Counted from the first letter of the stretch, positions 7,756 to 18,800 are shown. The stretch: DNA of 64,000 nt from Leptolyngbya sp. FACHB-321 (GCF_014695975.1 NZ_JACJPI010000083.1:62001-126000); one strand, 5' to 3'. Notes: a model not told the origin generated them from the letters alone. Numbers and translations are program-made.

Positions 7756-10077
7756 TTACGTTTCAGTTGAACGGTTGAGCAGGTGCTTTAAAGTGACACG
7801 GCGCTGGGTCGTTGATGGACGTTTCAAGTCGCGCAATCGTTGCTTTAGCTGAGTAAGGTTGGGGACTTGACCCCCATAGCGCCAGCGAACATACGCTTGA
7901 GAAATATCGTCGATCGCCCTTGACTGAGCTAGCGGTTGAACTGTCTGTGCCTGCTGCGCGTATTCCAGCGGAGTTTGAGCCGGACGTTTACGAAAGCCTT
8001 GAAGTGCCTGCCAATGCAACATTTGCTGATACAGACTTTCCATCGGCGGTAGTTTTGCCAGCCAGCGACGGTAGCGCCAACTACGCCAACCACGCCATAG
8101 AAGCCAACCTATAAAGCCGAGCGCGATCGCCAGCAGTAAGCCTGCAAAGAGCCCAACCCAGCCTTGCGAAAGCAGCCCCATTAACCGTGTAAGAGCAATC
8201 GCAATCCAACCAGCCAGTGTGCCAAAAATCCGACTGAGCCAACTGGTAACGGGTGACGGTAGCCAACCTGCTACCCAGCGCCAAAACGATCGCAGGGCAT
8301 TAAAGGTTTGGCTCTCCTCAATCGACGGTGGAATTAACTCATGACCAGGAATCGGGTCAAAGCCAAACCAGCCATATTTAGGAAAAAAGACCTCTGTAAT
8401 GGCGTAAGCATCAGTATTACGAACGACGTACAAACCTGTAAAGGGATTAAATTCTCCCGGTCCAAAACCCGCTACAAGCCTTGCTGGTATATCAATTGAG
8501 CGCAGCATGACCGTCAGTGCTGTCGAAAAATAGTCTGGATAGCCCCCTTGATATTTAAACAGAAAGGCTTCTACCAGGTCTTCATCTGGCTCCAGAAATG
8601 GCAACTCAGGCTGAATCGTGTAGCGCTGCTTTACAACCTGAGCTAGAAAGAGCGCTTTTTCGTAAGCAGACGTAATTGGCTTCGGCGAGGTTGCGAGCAA
8701 TTCTTGTGTGCGCTTTCGTACCCGCGCCAAAATTTTGGGCGGCACATCCAAATAGTCAGCCACAATACTGGCTGGATAGTTCGGTGACGCTTCTCTAAGG
8801 CGGGTGCGATCGCGATACGGTACTTCCGAAACAACCGTATAAGTTAGCCCTTCACGCAGTTCCAGCGGCGATCGCAAGTTGCCATTAAGGTCGATCGCGA
8901 CTTGCCGTGTCGGAAAATAAAGCTCCTTTGGCTGGGCTAGGGATGGCAGTAGATTCGGCAAATCTGAGACAGCCGTATAGGTCTGAACAATTTCTTTCGT
9001 TTTATTTAGTGTGATCGGTCGCGGCAAAAAGAACTGATACGACCATTCAGGGCGCGTAATTGTGACTGTCTTATCATTCTGAGAAATCTCCCAACCCTGC
9101 CCAAGATAGCGATCAAACGCCAGCACTCGCCAAAAGCCTTCTGCCTGAGATCGTATCCGCAGTACGACTCTAGGCTTCAGCGCTCCTCGCAAGTTCTGGT
9201 TGATACGGCTACTAAAACCATAGTAAAAATTCTCATTCAGTTTGCCCGGTCCACTCCCTTGACCCTGATCTGGAGTGCCACCGCCGCCTTTGCCATCACC
9301 TGGGCGCACATAGCCAGGGTTGATAATACGGCTGTTGTCTTGAAAATCTTGCTGAATCTGTGGGCTGACAGGAAACGATCGCAGTTGGTAGCCCGGAAAA
9401 CGCGGCAAACAAGCAAAAACAATTAGCCCGATGACCAAAATCACCGACATAAAGCCGAGCCATCGTTTGGGAGACAGCCCTGCCCGTTGTAGTGGTGACT
9501 GATAAAACTGGTTCGATAAACCCAACCGGGAACGGTAATCCAGTACCAGTACGGGCAGCGCGATCGCCAAAAACAACAGCAGCAGCAGCCCAAACGTCAT
9601 CGTCTGGCTCAGCGTACAGGCAACGCTAATCAGGATTAACCCGATCACCATTGAGTAGCCTAGATCTTTACGACGTGGAAGGTCAAAGCTGTGCAACACC
9701 TGAAGCTGCACCAGTAGCTCCGCTAAAACTAACCGAGTGTCATTTAGTTCAGCTCGTAATCCTACAAAAAAGGCTGCCATTGCCAGCAGCATTCCGATCG
9801 CAATGCAGAACTTTACCGCTATGTTGCGCTTGTGCCGCTGTCGCCAGCTCCAGAATGCTCCTGTAATGCTTAAGGGGATTGCCCAGACACTCATGCTAGT
9901 CGATGCCGCTACGTCTGTTGCGGCGATCCCAGCTAGCACCATCACCTGCACTAGTATCCGTAGTAAGAGCGACTCTTCAACTTCCGGTGGTAGGGTCTGC
10001 AAGCGCTGTTTAAAGCGAGCTGCGATCGTTCCTACCTTTGCACCCTCAGAAACACCAGCCCCAGAATGACTAAACAT
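7756..10077 (-). CDS. TgpA-like membrane transglutaminase homologue, triad degenerate
   Basis: A 773-aa integral membrane protein of the TgpA (DUF3488/transglutaminase core) type. An N-terminal block of six or more hydrophobic helices occupies about residues 40-240, followed by a periplasmic domain, a transglutaminase-like core at about 430-580, one membrane helix near 650 and a C-terminal cytosolic tail. Active members have a Cys-His-Asp triad. Here the Cys motif reads GGYPDYFSTAL (about 506-516), placing Pro where Cys is expected. The His motif reads TDAYAITEVFF, with Tyr for His; the Asp in GFDPIPG remains. It therefore looks catalytically dead, perhaps a binding or scaffold protein at the cell surface. 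It is monocistronic in this window. Confidence 0.85.
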   Translation of the reverse strand: MFSHSGAGVSEGAKVGTIAARFKQRLQTLPPEVEESLLLRILVQVMVLAGIAATDVAASTSMSVWAIPLSITGAFWSWRQRHKRNIAVKFCIAIGMLLAMAAFFVGLRAELNDTRLVLAELLVQLQVLHSFDLPRRKDLGYSMVIGLILISVACTLSQTMTFGLLLLLFLAIALPVLVLDYRSRLGLSNQFYQSPLQRAGLSPKRWLGFMSVILVIGLIVFACLPRFPGYQLRSFPVSPQIQQDFQDNSRIINPGYVRPGDGKGGGGTPDQGQGSGPGKLNENFYYGFSSRINQNLRGALKPRVVLRIRSQAEGFWRVLAFDRYLGQGWEISQNDKTVTITRPEWSYQFFLPRPITLNKTKEIVQTYTAVSDLPNLLPSLAQPKELYFPTRQVAIDLNGNLRSPLELREGLTYTVVSEVPYRDRTRLREASPNYPASIVADYLDVPPKILARVRKRTQELLATSPKPITSAYEKALFLAQVVKQRYTIQPELPFLEPDEDLVEAFLFKYQGGYPDYFSTALTVMLRSIDIPARLVAGFGPGEFNPFTGLYVVRNTDAYAITEVFFPKYGWFGFDPIPGHELIPPSIEESQTFNALRSFWRWVAGWLPSPVTSWLSRIFGTLAGWIAIALTRLMGLLSQGWVGLFAGLLLAIALGFIGWLLWRGWRSWRYRRWLAKLPPMESLYQQMLHWQALQGFRKRPAQTPLEYAQQAQTVQPLAQSRAIDDISQAYVRWRYGGQVPNLTQLKQRLRDLKRPSTTQRRVTLKHLLNRSTET

Positions 10078-10338
10078 CAGCAGGTAAAAAGATCATGCGG
10101 TTTGCTGGCTGCAATGACGACAACGTTAAACTCGCTTCCCTGATCCAAAACTGTTATGCCAGAGCGATGCCTGAGCAACAGAAATCACTCTCTGAACTTC
10201 CTCTCTGCCATCAGTGAGACTGTCCAATCTACTTTTAACGTTCAACGTCCGATCGTCATGCAACCAGATCCATCATACCCACGACTTGAAAAGGCTAACT
10301 GATGCACTAAAGTTGTCACCCTGACGTTCATCCACAGT

Positions 10339-11406
10339 TTAGTCAGTAATGCGAACGGCAAAAACTAACGGCTTTTGTTCAGGCAAGCAAACTTCCAACA
10401 CGCCAGACTGATGGGGGGCAAGGTCAAATAGCTCCACACTTAGGACACCAGCCGTAGCACGTTGAGCGCTTGCTTCTAAATGCTCACTCCGCAGTGTAAG
10501 CGTTCCACCACAGGGCAAGGTGCCTTGAATGCGTAGTTTTGCAGCCGTTGCATCCAAGCCGTAATCTACTTGTAAGCTTAAAGCCCCTAATTCAGTAAGC
10601 CACTGGCGCTCTAAGGTTGGCTGTCTAAGAGAAACCGTCAGCGTTAGCGCTGCAATGATTTCGCGTGCCGCTAAAAGCGATAACACCATTTGCTGGGCTG
10701 GAACTGCTGACTCGTAGTTAGTTGGGTAGTTGGCACCCGAGGGCGGCGGCATAGCACCTGAACGAGCAGGTGATGTCATCACCATCCCTGCAAGCTGATT
10801 CAGTGATTGAGACTGACCAGGAAACAAGTCCTCGACAGATTTTACAAGCTTTGCACCCTCTAAAAGAGAGGATTGAACGACGTTTTGACAGCGCTCTAGC
10901 AATTGCCCCAAAAGTCGATCGGGTAAAGCAACAGGTAAATTCAGTACTTTTAATTGATGGAGCCAAACTTGAGCTGGAATGCTCTGGTTTACGGCTGCGG
11001 GAGGCGCAGCAAGTACAGCCGAGTCTACGAACCCAACGGTACTTTCGGTTTCGTAATCGTGAACTTCTGTTTCCCAGGGGAACAGGGGGAGGTTTTGTTG
11101 AATCTCGCTTTGTAACCGATGTTTCAACAGGGTATGAAAACGGTCTTGCACAGCAGGTGTCTCTCCAAGTTTTAGTAAGTTTTTCCGTTGAGAGGAAGCA
11201 TCGAATTTAAATTGGCTGGAATCTACAGAGGGTGCATCCTGTGAAATGAGTAAATCCGGCGCACTCACTACTGAAGCGCCGCTTTGCCCATCGCTCCCAT
11301 CAATAACTGGATTAACCACTTCAGATGACTCTGAGGTGGTAAAAAGAACCAGATCTTGAAGTAGCTCGAGCAGATTCCTCTGGAGAGCGTCCGAGTCATC
11401 ATTCAT
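10339..11406 (-). CDS. patU: PatU-like protein downstream of hetZ
   Basis: A 355-aa soluble protein. The first 75 residues are variable and Ser/Asp-rich. A conserved-looking segment follows (LKHRLQSEIQQNLPLFPWE, about 91-109), then a helical middle (VWLHQLKVLNLPVALPDRLL) and a beta-rich C-terminus. In filamentous cyanobacteria a PatU gene follows hetZ, and in Anabaena PatU3 acts against HetZ in heterocyst patterning. The assignment here rests mainly on position, 11 bp after hetZ, plus the FPWE-type motif, which I recall from such proteins. DUF1822 proteins are an alternative of similar size. Same operon as hetZ. Confidence 0.55.
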   Translation of the reverse strand: MNDDSDALQRNLLELLQDLVLFTTSESSEVVNPVIDGSDGQSGASVVSAPDLLISQDAPSVDSSQFKFDASSQRKNLLKLGETPAVQDRFHTLLKHRLQSEIQQNLPLFPWETEVHDYETESTVGFVDSAVLAAPPAAVNQSIPAQVWLHQLKVLNLPVALPDRLLGQLLERCQNVVQSSLLEGAKLVKSVEDLFPGQSQSLNQLAGMVMTSPARSGAMPPPSGANYPTNYESAVPAQQMVLSLLAAREIIAALTLTVSLRQPTLERQWLTELGALSLQVDYGLDATAAKLRIQGTLPCGGTLTLRSEHLEASAQRATAGVLSVELFDLAPHQSGVLEVCLPEQKPLVFAVRITD

Positions 11407-11417
11407 GGCATATGTTC

Positions 11418-12635
11418 CTATTCATCGGAAGACGCACTTTGTCCGGACACTAAATAATTACGCATTTCCCAGGCTTGCTCAAGTAGCTTAAACCACTGCT
11501 TGCGAACTTGTGTTATCGTGCAGCCGATCGACTGAGCGATCGCCGCATCAGTTAGCTGCTTTCGCTTCAGTTGCAGCAACTCTGTCTGCTGAGGATCAAG
11601 CTGTGCCTGAAACGTCTGCCACTGATGCAACGTTAAACCGAGATTGCGCTCTAAGTCTACCTCCAACCATTGATGCACCAGTTCCCAGCGGTGCGAGAGC
11701 GCAAAGCGAATGAGGTGATACTTAAAACGTTGCTGTAAGTAATCCCGTTGACGGGGTGTCAGCCCTAAGATTACCTCAATTTCATTGGCAGGCAAATCTT
11801 GCAGACGGAGCGCAAAGTAATCAGCGCAATCGGTTTGCTTCCGCTCTTCCAGGTACGCCATTAACTCAGCTACAACAGCCTGACGCAAGCTATCCTCCGT
11901 CGGCTCTGGCTCCTGAGCCACCATTTGCTCTCGCACTTGCTGCATGGAAGCAGCTGTCCATTGACTGTCGCCTTCACTAGAGCCACCATCAGCCGCACGT
12001 TCGATATCAACTAGTGTTTCGAGCGGCTGTTGTTGTGAAAAAGTTTGGGCACGCAGAATAATAAGCTGTTGATTACGCCGTCCCGGTAGAGGAATGCGAC
12101 GCTTACCATAGCGTTCAGTAAAAGCCATGTATTCTGCTAGTTGTAGCAGTGTCCGTGGCTGGTAGGTTACTGGTAGCTGAGTCTCACGTCGAAAAGCATT
12201 CAGCGCTTCCATGTAGAAGCTTTGAAGAAAGTCTTCGATCAGCGTCAAACGTGCTTGATAGCTTGATTGGGTCTGGGGGGGAGTAATGTAACGATACACG
12301 ATCGCACTGAGCGTGCTGTGCAGTTCTACCCGTCCTCGCTTCGAGCCTAGCTTGTAATAATGCAAGCATTGCTGAAGGCGGTGTCGTGCCAGTGCTGTTG
12401 CCCAAGTATCAATCTCGCCAGACGCTTGAATACGCTTACTCTCAACACAAATGCGAGCGACTTCTTTTGCCAGTCGATCGGATACATCCAAGCAATTTTG
12501 CTCAGACGCATTAGTTGACAGCTTTAACTCATCAAGCAGTAATTGAAAAATTGCCTCCACGCTTCGGCAGATATCCCCCACGGTACTTACATACTCAACG
12601 ATAACTGGAATTAATTGAACTAATTGTGACCACAA
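11418..12635 (-). CDS. hetZ: HetZ-like DNA-binding regulator
   Basis: A 405-aa protein close in length to Anabaena HetZ (about 400 aa), an early regulator of heterocyst differentiation that is also kept in filamentous strains without heterocysts. Helical throughout. Its C-terminal third holds LGLTPRQRDYLQQRFKYHL, then RWELVHQWLEVDLERNLGL, and ends in a helix-turn-helix (LTDAAIAQSIGCTITQVRKQ). A sigma-like or HTH regulator of another family is the alternative. The first codon is TTG at 12635 with no clear ribosome site; GTG at residue 19 is another choice. It leads an apparent operon with the PatU-like gene and is divergent from the gene at 12719, with an 83-bp shared control region. Confidence 0.7.
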   Translation of the reverse strand: MWSQLVQLIPVIVEYVSTVGDICRSVEAIFQLLLDELKLSTNASEQNCLDVSDRLAKEVARICVESKRIQASGEIDTWATALARHRLQQCLHYYKLGSKRGRVELHSTLSAIVYRYITPPQTQSSYQARLTLIEDFLQSFYMEALNAFRRETQLPVTYQPRTLLQLAEYMAFTERYGKRRIPLPGRRNQQLIILRAQTFSQQQPLETLVDIERAADGGSSEGDSQWTAASMQQVREQMVAQEPEPTEDSLRQAVVAELMAYLEERKQTDCADYFALRLQDLPANEIEVILGLTPRQRDYLQQRFKYHLIRFALSHRWELVHQWLEVDLERNLGLTLHQWQTFQAQLDPQQTELLQLKRKQLTDAAIAQSIGCTITQVRKQWFKLLEQAWEMRNYLVSGQSASSDE

Positions 12636-12718
12636 TACGATGGCAACGTCTAGATCAAAGCAGGGAAGCTTTACAACTTACTCATTTCACTCATTTAATT
12701 AGGAGTTTACTCTTCAAA

Positions 12719-13198
12719 ATGAATATTGACAAACAAATTCAGGAACTCATCAACGACGCTCCTCAAGACGGTAATACGCCTGCCTTGGTTACAGCTATTG
12801 CCCCTGTGCTGAAATCTTTAGCGTCACAACTGCGTCATGAACAGTACTACATTGTGCAGACGTTAGATCAAGACTGGGCGATCACAACTTTACAAAACCA
12901 GTCACAAGTAGAACTGGAGAAAAACGTCATTTACGCCTTCTCTAGCTTGAAGGATGTCTCAAACAGCCCTTATCCAATGCACGATCCGCAGATGATAGCG
13001 CTACCCATACCCGTCACACATATTCTTTTTCAGATGCTAGCCATGGAGATTATCCATAGCATCATTTTCTTTGATACACCTGGCAACACTGTTACAGGGA
13101 CTGAAATCCAGCGCGAACACGTGAGTGAACTCATTGCGTCTTACCTGGCGCAAACTCAGGGTGTGCCTGACTCAGAATTACCACCTAATATTGCTTAA
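12719..13198 (+). CDS. Conserved hypothetical protein divergent from hetZ
   Basis: About 159 aa, acidic and soluble, no signal peptide. I do not recognise a family. It begins MNIDKQIQELINDAPQDG, has an alpha/beta middle (YYIVQTLDQDWAITTLQNQ), and a hydrophobic helix near the C-terminus (THILFQMLAMEIIHSIIFF). I start at ATG 12719, with AGGAG 13 nt upstream; the frame is open to 12626 but those residues look non-coding. Its promoter must share the 83-bp gap with hetZ, so the two may be co-controlled. A hairpin at 13359-13391 may end its transcript. Confidence 0.75.
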   Translation: MNIDKQIQELINDAPQDGNTPALVTAIAPVLKSLASQLRHEQYYIVQTLDQDWAITTLQNQSQVELEKNVIYAFSSLKDVSNSPYPMHDPQMIALPIPVTHILFQMLAMEIIHSIIFFDTPGNTVTGTEIQREHVSELIASYLAQTQGVPDSELPPNIA

Positions 13199-13544
13199 GC
13201 CCGTACCGCTTGATTTAGTCTTGCCTCAGGCTTTAAGTAGGACTCTGCGCTTCTAAGGTTGAACTTCTAGATCTTTCTTCTCTTTCTTCTAAAGTTGAAC
13301 TTTTAGGATGTGTCAGCCATCCTTTGATTGAGCACTTTTTGCAAAACTTAAGCCATGCCGAGCGCTTGCCATAACAGGTGACAAGCGCTCGAAGCATTTT
13401 CTAGGGGCAATTTTTCTGGTGGCTACCGTTATCGATAACAAAAAGGATGAGGGATGAGGAGAAGCCCTTGCTCCAAGGAGGTTTCAAGGTTTAGGTCTGC
13501 CCTAACGTTCTTTTCGACTGCTGTAGCTTAATTGATGACACGTC
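13199..13544. other. Intergenic gap with hairpin and short direct repeats
   Basis: An imperfect direct repeat of about 20 bp (TTCTAAGGTTGAACTTCTAG at 13251 and a near copy at 13287) lies in the first half. At 13359-13368 and 13382-13391 CGAGCGCTTG/CAAGCGCTCG form a 10-bp stem with a 13-base loop, followed by ATTTT, a weak terminator for the gene ending at 13198. GGATGAG-type heptads occur near 13445. No gene seen. Confidence 0.55.
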
Positions 13545-15404
13545 CTAGCGCTGTTCTAGCTGAATCAGTGCGCCGCCACGCTGTACACCTGCTTGCTCGC
13601 CGTAGCTGCTAAGGGTGAGCGATCGTAGATGACTGAAAAGTGGTTTGCCTGCTAGCTCAAGTACTTTCAGCACTGGAAAGCGCTGCTCTAAAAAGATCTG
13701 GCTAGCTGCCCAGTCGAAATACAGGTAGCCGTTGTTGGGCTGTAAGAGGGATGCCGTTGCTTGCTGGAACAATCGATCGGTCAACAGTGGACGCTCGGCA
13801 GCTTTGAGGGCTGTGTGCATTGCTGCCACTGAGGTTGCAAACAGTTCATAGTTGCCCAAAGAGGCATGAACGCCTTGCACGTCTGCCTGTAAGTTGAGCG
13901 GTTGTGACACGCGGTTTGTAGCAGCAGTAAGGCGCGTCCAGGCTGAAACGGTTCGATCGCCAATGGTGAGCGGACCCACATTCAAGCCTTGCTGTTTGGC
14001 GAGGTCGTCAAGATGGGCAATCGCCTGCTGACCTGCCTCAGTTTGTGGACGTTGAGCTGCAAACAGCCAGTCAGGTTGCTTTCCAGGCGCGCTGATTGGG
14101 TCAGGAGGCACCATTGCTAGTGCATATTCGCCCTTCGCCCAGCTAAACACATCGGCAGGAATGTCAAGCTGCCAGCGGGTTTGCAAGGCTTGCAGTGGTT
14201 GTTCAAGTATTTGAGCTGCTGTTTTATAGGGTGCTAGCCCGTTTGTGAGCTGCGTCCACAGACGATCAAGGTCTGCCCCTGAAGCGGCGATCGCGCTGCT
14301 GCTGGGCATATACTGCAAGGCTCCCACAGGTTGAGCTAGCAAGGGTAAGTCTGTTGTCTTCGTCTCAGCGTCGTTATCGGCTGTCTGCCTGTCTAATGCC
14401 AGCAGGGCAGTTTCAGCAAGCAGACCGTATTGATTGGGTGCAAACCCAACGACGAGTGTTTGATTAAGTGTTAGTGGCTTCTCTAGTATTTCTGTCGTAT
14501 TCGTTGCCACTTTTGGCTGTACTGCCTGGGCGGTCAGCTTCTTTCCTAGTAGTTGAGTGAGCTTTGGAACATCAATGAATGTTAGTGCCACCCGTGGTTG
14601 GATGAGCGCCGCGATCGCCTGTGTGAAAACGGTTGATCGCTCAAGGCTAAGGTCAGGCGCTTGCACATTGTTAATTGCCTCACGCAGCACTTTAGGATGA
14701 TTGGCAAAGAGGATGAAGCGATCGCCTACAGCCGCACTGGCAAGCGTTGGCATAGGTGCGGCTGTAGGCGGTGCGGATGGCTCTTCTAGTTGCAGACGAT
14801 ACTTGGATGGTTGCGGTTTGCGTGCTGTAGCGACGCTTTCGGGTTCTGCTGCTGAGGCTTTGGCAGCAATGATCTTCACGCCCTTGTATTGCTCAAAGAC
14901 TAGATCGCTACCTGCGATCGCCCGCTTTTGCCAAAACAACTCCAAAAACTCGCGCGATCGCTGTGGTTCTTGAGTCGCGATCGCCATTAAGTAGCCCGGC
15001 TGTTGCCCATTTGCCGTATCACGATCAATATCCAGTGTGGTCACGGCAAGCGTAATTTCTTGCCCTAGCCAGGGTTGTACGTCTCGCTCGTAGTCCAGAC
15101 CCGTCGTTGCCAGCAAACTTTGCTTCAACTGGGCTAGCTCCTGCCGTACCTTTCGTCGTTCTGCGGGTCGGGTCGATACCAGTTGAAAGGCTTCTAGCTG
15201 ATCGGGGTTCAACAGTAGTGATGCCATGACTGGCGCTTGCTTCGGCACAAAAATTGCGGCACCGGGAACGCTTCCCTGCTCATTACTTAGCAGGCGGCTG
15301 GGATTGCGACCCACCAACCAGTAGAAACCACCAGCGCTGGACAACAGCAGCACCAGCACCACGACTGCCAAAACGGTGAGGAACGAACGAAACTTCATGG
15401 GCAT
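13545..15404 (-). CDS. DUF3352 domain protein, membrane-anchored
   Basis: A 619-aa protein with one N-terminal membrane helix (VLAVVVLVLLLSSAGGFYWL, about 10-29) and a large, probably periplasmic or lumenal DUF3352 domain. The family is common in cyanobacteria and has no known reaction. Typical segments include AAIFVPKQAPVMASLLLNPD near residue 49 and YLYFDWAAS near the C-terminus. ATG codons at 15404 and 15398 are both possible starts. It stands alone, facing away from the helicase gene across a 448-bp gap. Confidence 0.83.
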   Translation of the reverse strand: MPMKFRSFLTVLAVVVLVLLLSSAGGFYWLVGRNPSRLLSNEQGSVPGAAIFVPKQAPVMASLLLNPDQLEAFQLVSTRPAERRKVRQELAQLKQSLLATTGLDYERDVQPWLGQEITLAVTTLDIDRDTANGQQPGYLMAIATQEPQRSREFLELFWQKRAIAGSDLVFEQYKGVKIIAAKASAAEPESVATARKPQPSKYRLQLEEPSAPPTAAPMPTLASAAVGDRFILFANHPKVLREAINNVQAPDLSLERSTVFTQAIAALIQPRVALTFIDVPKLTQLLGKKLTAQAVQPKVATNTTEILEKPLTLNQTLVVGFAPNQYGLLAETALLALDRQTADNDAETKTTDLPLLAQPVGALQYMPSSSAIAASGADLDRLWTQLTNGLAPYKTAAQILEQPLQALQTRWQLDIPADVFSWAKGEYALAMVPPDPISAPGKQPDWLFAAQRPQTEAGQQAIAHLDDLAKQQGLNVGPLTIGDRTVSAWTRLTAATNRVSQPLNLQADVQGVHASLGNYELFATSVAAMHTALKAAERPLLTDRLFQQATASLLQPNNGYLYFDWAASQIFLEQRFPVLKVLELAGKPLFSHLRSLTLSSYGEQAGVQRGGALIQLEQR

Positions 15405-15852
15405 CAGATAGCGCTAGGAGGCAACGCAAAAACAGTCCAGCCTCATTATCCTGTAGCGCGTGCATCTTAGCGGCGATCGCGTCAGGGCGCTTCTGATTTC
15501 TGGTTCTGTTAAAGAAGTGAAGGGTGAAGAAGTGGCTGCGATCGCACTTCTAAAGTGTCTACTCTACACTTGGAGAGAAAGCGCGTCGTCTACACAAAAA
15601 CGGTGACATCTTAATAGATCTCCGGCTTCTTTGATTCAATCCTAGCTGGTTGCCTCTAATACAAAAGTCGGGGATCTTGCCGAGACTTCGCAGTTTACCC
15701 CCTCAGTTTGCTGGGATTAGGTGAGCCAAACAGCAGAATTTGGCGCAATGTGAGAGAATTTATGACCATTGAAAAATGATTGGTCTGATCTCGATCGCCA
15801 CTTTGTTTGTCTCAACGGCTGATGAAAACGATCGCGCTATCTTCAAAGCATC
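15405..15852. other. Divergent intergenic region, no gene seen
   Basis: Separates the DUF3352 gene from the SNF2 helicase gene and must hold both promoters. It includes HIP1 sites. I found no reading frame, tRNA, strong hairpin or repeat that I could defend. Confidence 0.5.
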
Positions 15853-18800
15853 ATGACTCAGGCAGCTCCTCACCCCGAACAAGTTCGCAGTCACCTTGTT
15901 CAGATATATCGCAAGTTACCGTTGCTAGAGCAAGTGATGGTGCAACTGTCTTCAGTGATTTATGAGCCAACGAGTCGCGCTTTGTTTCTCAACTGTTGGA
16001 ATTACCTTAGTGAGAACGATCGCGGCGGTAAACACTTCACAGCGGTAACAATTAAGCCATATATCGATCGCTTGATTGAGTTAGGAGTGTTAACTCAAGC
16101 TGGTGGTGCGAGTCCTCAATGTAATCCGTTGCTGGCAGAAATTGCGACTCGTGATGCGGTCAAGGCTAATCGCTTTGAACGTCTTGTTGAGGCAGTGCAA
16201 AAGGGCTTTCCTGTTCCCCGGCGCTGGAAAGATGGACCAGTTTCATTTGGGAACGATCGCCAATTGATTCGCGAAATTCGGGTTGGCGTTTACCGCAAAG
16301 ATCTCAAATTCATTAATAAGCAGTTAGAGGACTATTACAGATACAGCTATCAGAAAGAAAAGCTTTCTCTGGATGATATCTATCAGCAAATCTGCAATAA
16401 CCCCTTTGATCCGGCATGGTTTCGGACGCTGCCGTCGGAACTATATGAAGGGGCACTCATCAGCATCCTCAACTATTCCATTCTGGAGCTAACAGCGGCG
16501 GATGCGGCGGTGGCGTTATTAAAGGACGATATCACCAATGCTGACAAACAGAGCGCCAAACATGGTGTCAAGCAGAGTGCCGTTTTGCAACGGGTTGTGC
16601 TTACAGAGCAATGGTTGTTGCGGGGTCGCTTGCCAGAAGCACAGCAACTGCTTGAGCGGGTGCCAGAAGACTATCAGCATCAGTTTGCGTCGCTGCGGGG
16701 TCATCTCGCCTTTTTGCAAGGGGACGATGCGGCTGCGATCGCCCAGTACTCCACCGCGTTGAAAGCGCTGAAGCAAGGCACGGGAAAACGCAAGGTCTAC
16801 TTCCAGTCCATGAGTGGCTTGTTTTTTATCCTGGCGTTGCTCAAAGATGGGTCTGCCGATCGCCTCGAAGAAGCCGCAGAGTACACCAGCATTGCACGAC
16901 AGACAAAGCACTGGCTCAGCCCCACTTATGCAGTGCTAGAGAATGTGATCAAAGTTCAGCAGGGCGATCTGGGCAAAAAAGCATGGGTGAGCCAGATGTC
17001 GATCGCCACCCACAAAGCTGGCAACAGCCTGCAAACCTTAATCGCTTGCCTGTGCCTCTACTGGGTTGATTTGGATCAGGCGAAAAAGTATCTGCCGAAG
17101 CTCTTAGAACCCTTTTACGACGATGCCGCCGCCGCTGGCTATCTCTGGATAGCAAAAACCGTTGGCGACCTGCTCGTTAAACTTAAGCCGCGTAGCCCTT
17201 ACGGCGAACAAGCCGCCGCCTTGCTACCCGACAGTAAGCTGCGATCGCTGGCAGACCTCATCCAACCGCAAGAAGCGTGGGAGCTGAGCTTGAATGCGCT
17301 GTCCCACTTGCGGAAAGATCAGCCCCAGACAGTTGCGAAAGCGGACACAACCCAACGTCTTGCCTGGTTTATCACTTTCTATCCCAAAACTAGCTGTGTG
17401 CTGCAACCGCGTGAGCAAACCCTGAATGCCAAAGGTGACTGGAGCAAGGGCAGACCGATCGCCCTCAAGCGACTGAAAAGTAACGCCGAGGAATTTGGCT
17501 ATCTCACCCCACAAGACCTGAAGCTTTGTGCCCAAATCAAAACCTATGCTTACGGCTGGGGCAACAAAACGGACTACACCTTTACTGACAAAGCGATCGC
17601 GCTCCTGGTCGGGCATCCGCTCGTTTTTTGGGAAGACGCACCTACTACGCGGGTCGAGGTGGTAAAAGGCGAACCCGAACTGCTGGTGAAGAAAATTAAA
17701 GACGATCGACTCGCGCTGCAATTTTCGCCCGCACTCCAGGACAACAAAGAGATTCTAACGGTCAAAGAAAGCCCCACCCGGCTCAAAATCATTGACATTA
17801 CGCCAGAGCATCGCCGCATTGCCGAAATTTTGGGCACTCAAAACCGTTTGGAAGTGCCTGCTGCCGCTAAGGAACGGGTGCTAGCTGCCATTCACGCGGT
17901 GTCCAGCATTGTCACGGTGCATTCCGACATTGGCGGCGGCGTGAGCACCGAAGAGGTGCCTGCTGATCCCAAACCGCACGTTCACCTGTTGCCTGCTAGC
18001 GGCGGGTTGAAAGTAGCGGTGCTGGCGCGTCCGTTTGCTCAGGGTAGTCCTTATTATCGTCCTGGTGCGGGTGGCGAAACGGTAATCGCAGAGATCGAGG
18101 GCAAGCGCTTGCAGACAACGCGCAACCTGAAGGAAGAAAAGACGCTGGCAGATGCCGCGATCGCAGCCTGCCCCACCTTCTTGCACCAAGAAAAGAAGGA
18201 TAACGAATGGCTCATCGACGACCCAGAAGCCTGCCTGGAGCTATTGCTGGAACTGCAAGCGCTGGGCGACAGCATTGTTATCGAGCATCCTGAAGGTGAA
18301 AAATTCCGTGTGTCGCACCAGTCTGGCTTAAAGGATTTCAAGCTCAACATCAAGCGCCAGAACGATTGGTTCGCGACCGAAGGTGAGTTGAGGGTCAACG
18401 ATCAACTCGTGCTGGATATGCAGCAGCTCATGCAACTGCTAGAAAAAAGCCCCAGTCGCTTTATTCCTCTGGGTGACGGACAATTTCTAGCGCTGACGCA
18501 AGAATTTCGCAAACGGTTAGATGAGTTACGGAACTTTTCAGAGCGATCGGGCAAAGGTGTGAAACTCCATCCCCTTGCAGCCGTTGCTGTCGAAGACTGG
18601 ATGGAAGAAGTGGGAGATCTCAAAGCAGACAAACATTGGAAGGCGCACATTCAGCGCCTCAAGGAGATCCAAAACTTTGAACCCCAACTGCCATCAACCC
18701 TGCAAGCCGATCTGCGCGATTATCAGATGGAGGGCTTTCGCTGGCTGGCACGCCTGGCACATTGGGGCGTTGGAGCCTGTCTTGCGGATGATATGGGCTT

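Noticed and set aside
16519-16911. Long minus-strand frames inside the SNF2 helicase gene
   Set aside because: They mirror a strongly conserved gene on the other strand and have no family resemblance or ribosome site.
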